Part shown: one piece after another, positions 1 to 7,945 of the stretch | How positions within the stretch are numbered: position 1 is the stretch's first letter | How the letters are laid out: every line of letters begins with the position of its first letter | NCBI GenBank assembly: GCA_963739135.1 | Contig: CAVTZG010000018.1 | Coordinates: 124,001 to 188,000, forward strand | DNA length: 64,000 nucleotides | Direction: 5' to 3' | Origin: Palsa-504 sp963739135 | Lineage (GTDB): Bacteria; Actinomycetota; Actinomycetes; Streptosporangiales; Streptosporangiaceae | Notes under the pieces: generated by a model | Database searches by the model: none | What the model was told of the DNA's origin: nothing | The model's input: only the letters and a program-made list of their open reading frames with translations | Made by a program: the position numbers and the translations under genes

Positions 1-37
1 GACATCCTCCTCCGCCTGAAGGCGGGGATTCCAGCTA
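1..37 (-). repeat. Right end of the tnpB element with hairpin
   Basis: CCGCC-TGAA-GGCGG forms a 5-bp stem at 12-25, immediately past the tnpB stop. Similar hairpins are usual at the right end of IS605-group elements and form the 3' part of the TnpB guide RNA. The guide itself would be flanking DNA left of base 1, outside the window. Confidence 0.6.
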
Positions 38-1231
38 CTACGCCGATTGGAGCAGTAGTTGAGGTTCGCGGTTCACCGGCCGGGCTGCCCCGTCGCCTCC
101 CCGCGCAGTCACGGCGTGCCCCGCCGCGATGTTCTTAGCCGCATTCATATCAGCGTGGCAGGCGAAACCGCAGGCAGTGCACCGGAACACGGCTTGGCTC
201 TCACGCGAGTCCCGGTCCACCTGCCCGCACGCCGAGCACCGCTGGCTCGTGAACGCGGGACTGACCTTCTCCACCCGGCCCGGGGCCTTGTCCTCCAGGC
301 GGCGGACCAGCAGGCCCCACCCGGACCGCAGGATGCCCAGGTTCAGCCCGGCCTTGGCCCGGACGTTCCGGCCCGGGTTCTCCCGGGTGCCTTTCGCGGA
401 CCGGGTCATGTTGGCGATCTTCAGGTCCTCGACCCGGATCACGTCGAACCGCCGCGCGATGCCGGTGCTGGTCTTCTCGGTCCAGTCCTTGCGCCGGTCG
501 GTCTCGCGGGCCCGCAGCCGGGCGATTGCGCGCCCGACCCGGCCGCGGCGGTTCGATCCCCGCGTAGCGCGGGCGAGCATGCGCTGCAGCCGCCGCAGCC
601 TGATCCGTTCCCGCGCGGTCAGGCCGGGGCAGTACAGCAGGTCCCCGGTCGACAGGGCCGCGGAGACCGCCACGCCCCGGTCAATGCCCACCACCTGGCC
701 GTTACCCGGCGCGGGTACCGGCCCGGGGATCACGGCGAAGGCGACATGCCAGCGCCCGGCCCGGTCCATTGTCACCCGGTAGGACTTCGCGCCCGGTGGC
801 ACCGGGCGGGACCAGCGGAACCGCACCCACCCGGCCTTGGGCACCCAGACCTGGCCGACCTTACGGGACACGCGGCGCACATCCCACTGCCTGCCGCGCC
901 CAACGATCCGGAATCCTTCACGCCGTCCGGCCTTGCGCCACGACGGCCGCCCGGCCGGGTTGTCCGGGTCGAAGAACGCGGTCATGGCCTGGGTGAAGTC
1001 GCGCAGGGCTTGCTGCTGCACGGTCTGGGAGCCGGCGGCCAGCCACGGGTGCTCGGCCCGCGCTTGGGTGAGCTGCCGGCATTGCTCCAGGTAGCCCGGT
1101 GCGCCCTTGCGGCCGGGGTGCCAGTGGGCGTGCTGCTCGACGGCCAGGTTCCATACGTACCGGGCGTGGCTGCAGTGGACGCGCAGCACTGCTTGCTGGG
1201 CGGGTGTGGGGAGCAGCCGAAAGCGGGACAT
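38..1231 (-). CDS. tnpB: RNA-guided endonuclease TnpB (IS200/IS605 family)
   Basis: A 397-aa TnpB, the OrfB/Cas12-ancestor nuclease that cuts DNA under guidance of an RNA from its own element end. Visible: N-terminal helix-turn-helix-like segment (about 10-60), then a split RuvC fold with the acidic triad D184 (GIDRGV), E268 (VEDLKI) and D361 (HADMNAAKN). A four-cysteine zinc ribbon lies between (C332, C335, C351, C354). All catalytic and zinc residues are present and length is normal, so the protein looks intact. The start at 1231 gives the usual N-terminus (FRLLPTPAQ, with a conserved YVWN nearby). It is an autonomous cargo gene and not functionally tied to the PHA operon next to it. Confidence 0.93.
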   Translation of the reverse strand: MSRFRLLPTPAQQAVLRVHCSHARYVWNLAVEQHAHWHPGRKGAPGYLEQCRQLTQARAEHPWLAAGSQTVQQQALRDFTQAMTAFFDPDNPAGRPSWRKAGRREGFRIVGRGRQWDVRRVSRKVGQVWVPKAGWVRFRWSRPVPPGAKSYRVTMDRAGRWHVAFAVIPGPVPAPGNGQVVGIDRGVAVSAALSTGDLLYCPGLTARERIRLRRLQRMLARATRGSNRRGRVGRAIARLRARETDRRKDWTEKTSTGIARRFDVIRVEDLKIANMTRSAKGTRENPGRNVRAKAGLNLGILRSGWGLLVRRLEDKAPGRVEKVSPAFTSQRCSACGQVDRDSRESQAVFRCTACGFACHADMNAAKNIAAGHAVTARGGDGAARPVNREPQLLLQSA

Positions 1232-1269
1232 GCGAACACACTATCGGACAGCACTGACATTTCCGGGGA

Positions 1270-1326
1270 GGTGAAGCGGCGTTTCCTCCCTGGCCTGAAG
1301 GCCGGGCTCTTCACGCTGCGATTCTG
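1270..1326 (-). repeat. Left end of the tnpB element
   Basis: GGCC-TGAA-GGCC (1292-1303) sits in a segment resembling the right-end hairpin. The end lies directly against the ATG of phaC at 1327. No Shine-Dalgarno sequence remains in the 15 bases before that ATG, consistent with insertion having replaced the native leader. Confidence 0.55.
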
Positions 1327-3030
1327 ATGAGCACTGATACCGACACCACCACATCCGCTGCCGCCGACGCCGCGGCGGCCCCTCTTGACCTGCTGCTCGC
1401 CGACGCGGCCGTCGGCATGCTGCGCCGGGTGAATCCCGGCGGCTCCGGCCTGCGCCTGGCCGCGGCGCTGGCCAGCCTGCCGCAACTGGTGACCGAGCGG
1501 GGGCGGCGGCTGCTCGGCGAACTGGGCCGCATCGCCGTCGGCACCTCTCAGGTGCAGCCGTCCCGGCGGGACCGGCGCTTCGCCGACCCGGGCTGGGCCG
1601 GCAACCCGCTGCTGCGCCGCGCGATGCAGGCGTACCTGGCCGCCGCGGAGAGCGCGGAGGGCGTGGTAGCCGACGCCGATCTCGACGAGAAAGACTCCGA
1701 ACGCGTCGGCTTCGTGCTGACCAACCTGATCGACGCGCTGGCCCCGAGCAACAACCCGCTGCTTAACCCGGTCGCGATCAAGGCCGCCGTGGACACCGGC
1801 GGTGGCAGCGCCCTGACGGGCCTGCGGCATTTCGTCGCCGACATGGCAGTGCCACCCCGGGTGCCGTCCATGGTCGAGCCCGACGCATTCGAGGTCGGCA
1901 AGGACCTGGCCATCACGCCGGGGTCGGTGATCCTGCGGACCCCGGTGTTCGAGCTGATCCAGTACCGCCCCGCCACCACCACGGTTCGGCAGGTCCCGCT
2001 GCTGATCGTCCCGCCGGTGATCAACAAGTTCTACGTGATGGACCTGGCGCCCGGCCGGAGCATGGCGGAATACCTGGTCGGCCAGGGCCTGCAGGTGTTC
2101 GTGATCTCCTGGCGCAACCCGGACGCCCGGCACGCGAAGTGGGACCTCGACACCTACGGGCAGGCCATCCTGGACGCCATGGACGCGACGGCGCGGATAA
2201 CCGGGAGCGAGCAGACCGTCCTGGCCGGGGCCTGCTCCGGCGGCATCGTCGCCGCGATGGTGGCCGCGCACCTGGCGCACACCGGCCAGCAGGACCGGCT
2301 CGCCGCGCTCACCCTCATGGTCACCGTGCTGGACCAGGCGCACGCGGGCCTGGCCAGCGCGGTCATCGACGAGCGGACCGCGCGGCTGGCCGAGGCCACG
2401 TCCCGTGCCCGCGGCTACCTGGACGGCCGGTCGCTAGCCGAAGTGTTCGCCTGGCTGCGGCCGAACGACCTGATCTGGAACTACTGGGTCAACAACTACC
2501 TGCTCGGCCGGAAGCCGCCGGCCTTCGACATCCTGTTCTGGAACGCCGACACCACCCGGATGACCGCGGGCCTGCACCGGGACTTCCTCGAGCTGGGCGC
2601 CGCCAACGCGCTGGTCCGCCCCGGCGCCGCGACCATGCTCGGCTCACCGGTGGACCTGGCCGCGGTCGACCGGGACAGCTACATCGTGGCCGGGATCACC
2701 GACCACATCTGCCCCTGGCAGAGCTGCTACCGGTCCACTCAGCTGCTGGGCGGCCGGCCCAAGTTCCTGCTGTCGACCAGCGGGCACGTCGCCGCGATGG
2801 TCAATCCGCCGGGCAACGACAAGGCCAGGTACCAGATGGCCAAGGAGTGCCCGGAAGACCCCCAGGAGTGGCTGCGGATCGCGGAGAGCTGTCACGGGTC
2901 CTGGTGGCCGGACTACGCGGGCTGGCTGGCCGAGCGCTGCGGGGAGGAGCAGGCCGCGCCGGGGGACCTGGGCGGCGGCGGGCTGATGCCGATGTGCGAG
3001 GCGCCGGGAACCTATGTCTATGACCGCTGA
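1327..3030 (+). CDS. phaC: Polyhydroxyalkanoate synthase PhaC
   Basis: A 567-aa PHA synthase that polymerises (R)-3-hydroxyacyl-CoA onto growing polyester at the granule surface. Visible: N-terminal helical region (about 60-200), then an alpha/beta-hydrolase core with the lipase-like box GACSGG and candidate triad Cys303, Asp459 (ITDHICPW) and His487 (SGHVAAM). Length matches one-subunit synthases of class I/II, and no phaE or phaR partner is seen. The next gene overlaps it by 17 bases, implying translational coupling. The tnpB element ends exactly at the start codon and no ribosome-binding site is visible, so expression from the native promoter may have been lost. Confidence 0.92.
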   Translation: MSTDTDTTTSAAADAAAAPLDLLLADAAVGMLRRVNPGGSGLRLAAALASLPQLVTERGRRLLGELGRIAVGTSQVQPSRRDRRFADPGWAGNPLLRRAMQAYLAAAESAEGVVADADLDEKDSERVGFVLTNLIDALAPSNNPLLNPVAIKAAVDTGGGSALTGLRHFVADMAVPPRVPSMVEPDAFEVGKDLAITPGSVILRTPVFELIQYRPATTTVRQVPLLIVPPVINKFYVMDLAPGRSMAEYLVGQGLQVFVISWRNPDARHAKWDLDTYGQAILDAMDATARITGSEQTVLAGACSGGIVAAMVAAHLAHTGQQDRLAALTLMVTVLDQAHAGLASAVIDERTARLAEATSRARGYLDGRSLAEVFAWLRPNDLIWNYWVNNYLLGRKPPAFDILFWNADTTRMTAGLHRDFLELGAANALVRPGAATMLGSPVDLAAVDRDSYIVAGITDHICPWQSCYRSTQLLGGRPKFLLSTSGHVAAMVNPPGNDKARYQMAKECPEDPQEWLRIAESCHGSWWPDYAGWLAERCGEEQAAPGDLGGGGLMPMCEAPGTYVYDR

Positions 3031-3940
3031 TCCGTCCCCGCCCGGGCCGGCCGGGGGAGACCGCGCGGGATCTGGCCTGGGCCGGCTGCTAGGCAGGCTG
3101 CGGCGAGTCGAGCCGGCCGAGCGGCTGCGGATCCTGACCGTCGGCGGCCGTGCCATCCGCGTCTCGGTGCAGCCAGGCGCCCCGGGCTGGCCGCCGCTGC
3201 TGCTGTGCAACGGCATCGGCGTGAGCCTGGAGCTGTTCCAGCCGTTCGTCGACGCGCTCGATCCCCGGCGGCCGGTCATCCGGTTCGACCTGCCGGGCAT
3301 CGGCGGCTCGCCGGCCCCGGTCGTCCCCTACCACCTGGCCACGCTGCCGTCACTGCTGGCCGGCCTGCTCGACCGGCTCGGCTACGCCCAGGCCGACGTC
3401 CTGGGCATCTCCTGGGGCGGCGGGCTCGCGCAGCAGTTCGCGCTGAGCCTGCCGGACCGGGTACGCCGCCTGGTGCTGGTGGCGACCGGGCCGGGCTCGC
3501 TGATGGTGCCCGGGCATCCGCGGGTCCTGCTGCGCATGCTCCCGCCGCGACGCCACCGGGACGCGGGACACGCGGCCCGCATCGGCGCCGAGCTGTACGG
3601 GGGCAGCGCGCGCAACGACCCGGCCCTGGCCAGGGACCTGCTGCACGCCACCGCCCGGCTGGGCCCGGCCCGGGGCTACTACTACCAGCTGATCTCCACC
3701 CTCGGCTGGACCAGCCTGCCGTGGCTGCCGAAGCTGCGGCCGCCCACCCTGATCATGGCCGGAGACGATGACCCGGTCATCCCAGTGGTCAACGCCCGGA
3801 TCATGCACTGGCTGATCCCGCGCAGCAAGCTGCACATCTACCGGGGCGGTCACCTCGAGCTGGCCGCCGACGCCGAACGCCTGGCCGCCGAGGTGGAAGC
3901 GTTCCTGGATGCCGACCCAGCTGAGGGGAGCCAGCAATGA
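3014..3940 (+). CDS. phaZ: Alpha/beta hydrolase, intracellular PHA depolymerase-like
   Basis: A 308-aa cytoplasmic alpha/beta hydrolase. The nucleophile elbow is GISWGG (about residues 130-136). A late Asp in AGDDDPVIP and His in GGHLEL complete a plausible Ser-Asp-His triad. The pattern LLLCNGIG...FDLPGIGGS matches the intracellular medium-chain PHA depolymerase family, which hydrolyses stored polymer to hydroxy-acids. Its start lies inside phaC (17-base overlap) and its stop overlaps the next ATG (ATGA), so the three genes form one operon. The depolymerase call rests on family resemblance plus synthase linkage; a generic esterase is the alternative. Confidence 0.8.
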   Translation: MSMTADPSPPGPAGGDRAGSGLGRLLGRLRRVEPAERLRILTVGGRAIRVSVQPGAPGWPPLLLCNGIGVSLELFQPFVDALDPRRPVIRFDLPGIGGSPAPVVPYHLATLPSLLAGLLDRLGYAQADVLGISWGGGLAQQFALSLPDRVRRLVLVATGPGSLMVPGHPRVLLRMLPPRRHRDAGHAARIGAELYGGSARNDPALARDLLHATARLGPARGYYYQLISTLGWTSLPWLPKLRPPTLIMAGDDDPVIPVVNARIMHWLIPRSKLHIYRGGHLELAADAERLAAEVEAFLDADPAEGSQQ

Positions 3941-5147
3941 CGCAGTCAGCAATGACGCAGGGGATGAGCGCGCATCTCGGGGAATCCCTCGGGACGGACT
4001 TCTTCTCCGTCCGCGAGCAGTTCACCGACGAGCAGTGGTCGCACTTCATCACCGTCCGGCGGTTCGTCAACGAGGAGGTCGTGCCGGTCGTCGGCCCGTA
4101 CTGGGAACGGGCCGAGATCTGCTGGCCGCTGGTCAAGCGGCTGCCCCAGCTCGGCATCGTCGGCGAGGACATCAAGGGATACGGGTGCGCCGGCATGAGC
4201 CCGATGGCGTGCGGGCTGGTCACGATGGAACTGCACCGCGGCGACGGCAGCCTCGGCGTGTTCCTCGGCGTGCACGCGGGCCTGGCCATGCTGTCGATCG
4301 CGATGTGCGGCTCGGAGGAGCAGAAGGCGCGCTGGCTGCCGGACCTGGCCCGGATGGACAAGCTGGGGGCCTTCGCGCTGACTGAGCCTGAGCACGGCTC
4401 GGACTCGGTCGCCCTGGAAACCTCCGCCCGCCGGGACGGCGACGGCTGGGTGCTGAACGGCCGCAAACGGTGGATCGGCCTGGGCTCCGTCGCCGACCTG
4501 GTCGTCGTATGGGCCCGCAACACCGACGACGGCCAGGTCAACGGGTTCGTGGTGGAGAAGGGATCGCCGGGCTACCAAGCCCGCGTCATCGAGGGCAAGG
4601 TGTCGCTGCGCTCGGTGTGGCAGGCCGACATCACGCTGGAGGAGGTGCGGGTGCCGGCCGAGAACCGGCTGACCGAGGCGCGCTCGTTCAAGGACACCAC
4701 CCGGGTCCTGGCCACCACCCGGAGCACCTGCGCCTGGGCGGCGCTGGGCCATGCCACCGCCGCCTACGACGCTGCCCTGCGGTACGCGCTGGAACGGCGC
4801 CAGTTCGGCGAGCAGCTGGCCAGCTTCCAGGTCATCCAGCAGCGGCTGGTGTCGATGCTGGCCGACCTGACCGCGATGCAGCTGTACTGCCTGCAGATCG
4901 GCCGCCTGGCCGAGGCCGGCCGCTGACCCCCACCGTGGCCGGGCTGGCCAAGATGCACAACACCCGCAAGGCCCGCGCGATAACCGCCGAGGCGCGCGAC
5001 ATGCTGGGCGGCAACGGCATCCTGCTCGACTACCAGGTCATGCGGCACATGGTGGATATGGAGGCCATCCACACCTTCGAGGGCACCGAGACCATGCAGA
5101 CCCTCATCGTCGGCCGCGCCATCACCGGCCTCGGAGCCTTCACCTAG
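3937..5147 (+). pseudogene. Acyl-CoA dehydrogenase (glutaryl-CoA dehydrogenase-like), frameshifted
   Basis: The gene begins with an ATGA overlap to the upstream hydrolase, with GAGGGG as ribosome-binding site. It reads as an acyl-CoA dehydrogenase for 329 codons: FALTEPEHGSD flavin-binding loop, RKRWIG, and the C-terminal helical bundle. It then meets TGA at about 4924. The family C-terminus (AEARDMLGGNGI, EGTETMQTLIVGRAITG) continues in the -1 frame to 5147, so one base is missing near 4917-4922. The rest is about 403 residues, normal length. In context it would oxidise acyl-CoAs released from PHA or fatty acids. Either a recent null allele or a sequence error. Confidence 0.85.
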
Positions 5148-5630
5148 GACCGGCGGCCCGAGGGGCACAGGTCAGCATCCCTGGTGTCACACCAGTTTCA
5201 CGTCTCCCAAAATCGCGGTTGATTCGTGCTTTGCGGTTGATTTGAGGGATTCCAGTACCGGGAATCAACCGCAGGACCGGAATCCACCGCGCAAATGTGA
5301 CCGCTGGGGCCGGTGATCCGGGGTGGGGCTGCACAACTCATGATCGCGAAGCATCTGGAAACCCTTGGCGGCCCTCCGGTCTGCTGTAGTCCGGTTTCAT
5401 TACCCTCGGTCCGGCCCGAGCGGCGCCCTCCCGATCCCACCCCGCTTCCTGAACACCAGAAGCACCACCGGCACCAGGCGGACGGGCGCGGGACCTGCCC
5501 AGCCGCGCGGCCGGGCGCCAGGCCGGTTTCACTGCCTCCCGGCGTAGTGGAATCCCGGTTTCATTCCGCTCGCCCGAGATCGCTGGTGGAGGCTACGACG
5601 CCTCAACCGGGCGCGGTTATCCGGCCACCG
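5148..5630. other. Intergenic region with palindromes and repeats, no gene seen
   Basis: No reading frame here has supportable coding character. It holds a perfect 15-base palindrome with 7-bp arms (CTGGTGT/ACACCAG, 5181-5195), the four-copy repeat at 5215-5290, and three loose copies of CCGGTTTCA(T/C) at about 5391, 5522 and 5563. The palindrome just downstream of the acyl-CoA dehydrogenase stop could assist termination but has no T-run. Confidence 0.5.
5215..5290. repeat. Two direct plus two inverted 10-bp repeats (GCGGTTGATT)
   Basis: GCGGTTGATT occurs at 5215-5224 and 5233-5242, exactly 18 bases apart. Its complement AATCAACCGC is at 5263-5272, and AATCCACCGC (one mismatch) is 18 bases on at 5281-5290. 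The whole is an imperfect inverted repeat with 28-base arms matching at 22 of 28 positions around a 20-base loop. It could be a tandem operator for a dimeric regulator or a large RNA hairpin at the end of the PHA operon. The fixed 18-base phasing of both pairs argues against chance. Confidence 0.7.
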
Positions 5631-6005
5631 CTATTCCTGGCCGATTTCCGGGAAGATCGAGCCGCCTTCCATCGCGTTTTCCGCCGGGTTCTCCCACAGC
5701 GATACGAGCAATTCCTCCTCCGGCTGACCGGTAAGACGCGTCCACATCTGCGACAGCTCCCGGAGTACCCGCTGCCGCGTCGCTAGATCACGTCCGACGC
5801 GGATGGCGCCGTTCAGGACCGAATGGGCAGACGGCTTCCCGGCCACGAAGTACCGGCCCGCCGGCATGTCGGTGAACATGACGTTGACGTACGACCGCGG
5901 GATGCCGGTCGCGTCGCAGTGAATGCGGGTGATTTCCTCGGCCAGCTTTTGCCGGGCGGATTCGTCGAGCAGCCCTTCGGGACTTACGCACTGGTAGATG
6001 GGCAT
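5631..6005 (-). CDS. Tautomerase-superfamily protein
   Basis: A 124-aa protein with Pro directly after the start Met (MPIYQC), the catalytic Pro-1 of the tautomerase superfamily. Doubled length relative to 4-oxalocrotonate tautomerase and the segments YVNVMFTDMPAGRYFVAG and LWENPAENAMEGG resemble the cis-3-chloroacrylate dehalogenase-like branch. The upstream in-frame extension (to 6161) is Arg/Cys-rich and non-homologous, so I start at 6005. It diverges from the FAD oxidase at 6127, sharing a promoter region that carries the 78-bp repeat. A role in keto-enol isomerisation of an aromatic catabolite is inferred from its neighbours. Confidence 0.8.
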   Translation of the reverse strand: MPIYQCVSPEGLLDESARQKLAEEITRIHCDATGIPRSYVNVMFTDMPAGRYFVAGKPSAHSVLNGAIRVGRDLATRQRVLRELSQMWTRLTGQPEEELLVSLWENPAENAMEGGSIFPEIGQE

Positions 6006-6040
6006 GATCCTGACCGTAAGGCGCCGCCACAGGTACCTAC

Positions 6041-6118
6041 ATCGTGAGCCGGGCACGAACAACCTGCTCCGTTTCGTATGCCCGGCCCGATGCCGGGCCT
6101 GCCGGCCGCTGAGACAGT
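6041..6118. promoter_or_regulatory. Copy 1 of a 78-bp shared upstream element
   Basis: This segment, ending 8 bases before the ATG of the FAD oxidase (6127), aligns without gaps to 7863-7940, which ends 5 bases before the decarboxylase ATG (7946). I count 64 of 78 identities. The best blocks are ATCGTGAGC, GGGCACGAACAACC, GTTTCGT and GAGACAGT. Equal placement against two start codons implies a shared promoter/leader. This copy also contains the dyad GGCCCG-ATGC-CGGGCC (6084-6099). Confidence 0.65.
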
Positions 6119-6126
6119 GAGCACAA

Positions 6127-7297
6127 ATGAGGAAACTGCTCACGCCCCACGTGCGGGCCATCGGCCGGCCAGCAGGCCCGGCCCAAGACGATGCGGTCGA
6201 TCCCGGCGGCGCCGAGGGTACCCCGGCGGCCCTGAAACACGACCTGATCCAGCTAGTCGGCCAGGACCAGGTGCTGTACCGGATTTCCGACCTGGTCCGC
6301 TACGCCTCCGATGCCAGTCCCTACCGGTACCTGCCGCAGGTCGTCGTCGTCCCTCGCACCGTCGATGACGTACGGGCGATCCTGGCGTACTGCACCAGCA
6401 CCGGGCGGCACGCCACGTTCCGCGCCGGCGGCACGAGCCTGAACGGGCAGTGGCAGTCCGACGACATCCTGATCGACGTCCGGCGGCACTGGGCCGGCCT
6501 GGTGGTCGAGGACGGCGGCGCCCGGCTACTGGCCCGCCCTGGAACGATCCTGGGTCAGGCTAATGCCGTCCTGCGACGCACCGGGCGGCGGCTGGGGCCT
6601 GATCCCGCCTCCGCCGACGTGGCCACGATCGGCGGGGTCATCGCCAACAACGCCGGCGGCATGCGCTGCGCCCTGGAGCGCAACGCCTACCACACCGTGT
6701 CGTCGCTGACCTTGGTGCTCGCCTCGGGGACGGTCATCGACACCGCCGCGCCGGGCGCCGAGGCGGTGTTCGCCGCTGCCGAGCCCGACCTAGCCGAAGG
6801 CCTGCTGCAGCTGCGCGAAGAGCTGCTGGCCGATGAGCAGCTCGCGGAGCGGATACGCCACAAGTTCGCCATCCGCAACACCAACGGCTACGCGCTGTCG
6901 GCCCTGCTGGACGCCGACACGCCGCTGGAAATCTTCCGCCGGCTCATCGTCGGATCCGAGGGAACGCTCGCGTTCATGGCCGAGGCCGTCATCGACACCA
7001 TCCCGGCGCCGGCCAGCACGACGGTCACCTGGATCGTGCTGCCGTCGATCGGTGAAGCGGCCGCGCTGGTCCCCGGCCTGGTCGCCAGCGGCGCCGAAGC
7101 GGTCGAGCTCATGCTCGCCCCCGCGCTGGCCGCGGGCCGCGCAGGCCTTCCCCGGCACTCCGGCGTACTGGCGGGATCTCGATCCGCACGCCGCGGCGCT
7201 GCTGGTGGAGTTCCGCGCGGACCGCCTTCGCCAGGCCACCGGCTACCCGTACGAGTCGTTCGTCTTCCTGCTGGAGGAACTGACCCGCCCGGCCTAA
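6127..7297 (+). pseudogene. FAD-linked oxidase (D-lactate/glycolate dehydrogenase type), frameshifted and truncated
   Basis: Reads as the FAD-binding PCMH domain of a GlcD/Dld-type dehydrogenase: VVVPRTVDDVRAIL, FRAGGTSLNGQ, GGVIANNAGGMRC, GSEGTLAFMAEAV. Around 7128-7140 an extra G in a GGG run shifts frame. The homologous reading (QAFPGTPAYWRDLDPHAAAL, then EELTRP) continues one frame over and stops at 7297. Only about 390 residues remain; full relatives have a longer FAD domain and often an Fe-S domain. Its end overlaps, tail to tail, another truncated gene, marking a deletion junction. Non-functional as it stands. Confidence 0.8.
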
Positions 7298-7812
7298 GCG
7301 GACGCTCCGCCGATGGGCACGATGTCGACCCGGTAGATGTTTTCCGACTCACGCTTCATACCCGACTCGAGGCCGCGTACCAGCGACTTGACCTGAGCGC
7401 CGCTGAGGTCATCGTCAATGTCAAGGCGCGCGGTAACCCACACCCGGCCCGGACCGGTGAAGGTGACCAGGACCTCGCGAATGGCGGTCACACCGGGGTA
7501 GTCGAGGAGGAAGGTGCGTATTCTGTCTTCGTCAGCCGACCGGAGTGGCTGGGTGAAGTCATCGGCATCTTGCCTCGGCGACGCCTCGGGGGTCAGCGGC
7601 CAGACGCCGACCAGGAAGTCGTGGCTGCGTTTGACCAGCCGGAGGCTGGTGCGGATCAGCACCAGCCCGATGAGCACCGCGGCTACCCCCTGGGGTATGG
7701 ACGACCCGGTGATCTGATTGAGGGCCAGGGCGGCCAGCGTGATCACGTCTCCCGACACGGACACCGCGTCCTCGACGAACTGCTGTCGTTCGGCATAACG
7801 CGACCTCCACAC
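7294..7812 (-). pseudogene. Cation diffusion facilitator transporter, N-terminally truncated
   Basis: The 172-aa frame matches the second half of CDF metal exporters. It has two membrane spans beginning FVEDAVSVSGDVITL and IPQGVAAVLIGLVLI, a basic stretch, then a ferredoxin-like cytoplasmic domain. The first three or four membrane helices, including half of the metal site, are missing (family length about 300). The 5' end falls next to the repeat element before the decarboxylase, so sequence between the original promoter and this point was lost. Stop codons of this frame and the FAD oxidase overlap in CTAA at 7294-7297. Confidence 0.7.
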
Positions 7813-7862
7813 TCGCGCTTGCCTTTTCTATCTTCATAGGATGCCAATTTGGCGGCGTGTTC

Positions 7863-7940
7863 ATCGTGAGCGGGGCACGAACAACCGGTTCGGTTTCGTG
7901 TGCCTGGTACGATGCCCGGTCAGCGGGCAGTTGAGACAGT
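7863..7940. promoter_or_regulatory. Copy 2 of a 78-bp shared upstream element
   Basis: Gapless match (64 of 78) to 6041-6118; it ends five bases before the ATG at 7946. Probable promoter and 5' leader of the benzoylformate-decarboxylase-like gene. No clear Shine-Dalgarno sequence lies in either copy apart from the weak purine run around GAGACAGT. Common regulation of both downstream genes is inferred. Confidence 0.65.
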
Positions 7941-7945
7941 AGGGC

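Larger units (their letters stand above)
1..1326 (-). mobile_element. tnpB-only IS200/IS605-type element
   Basis: Seen: one TnpB reading frame bounded by two related short hairpins with TGAA loops, at 12-25 (right end) and 1292-1303 (left end). No TnpA tyrosine transposase is present, so movement would need TnpA in trans. The left end finishes against the start codon of phaC at 1327. The right end begins at or before base 1, so the outer boundary is not fully visible. Family knowledge: the tnpB 3' region and right end encode the guide RNA of this nuclease; here that would lie at about 1-150 on the minus strand and run outward past base 1. Confidence 0.8.

Noticed and set aside
549..570. GGTTCGATCCC, like a tRNA T-arm
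   Set aside because: It lies inside the intact tnpB gene and no acceptor, D or anticodon arms can be drawn around it.
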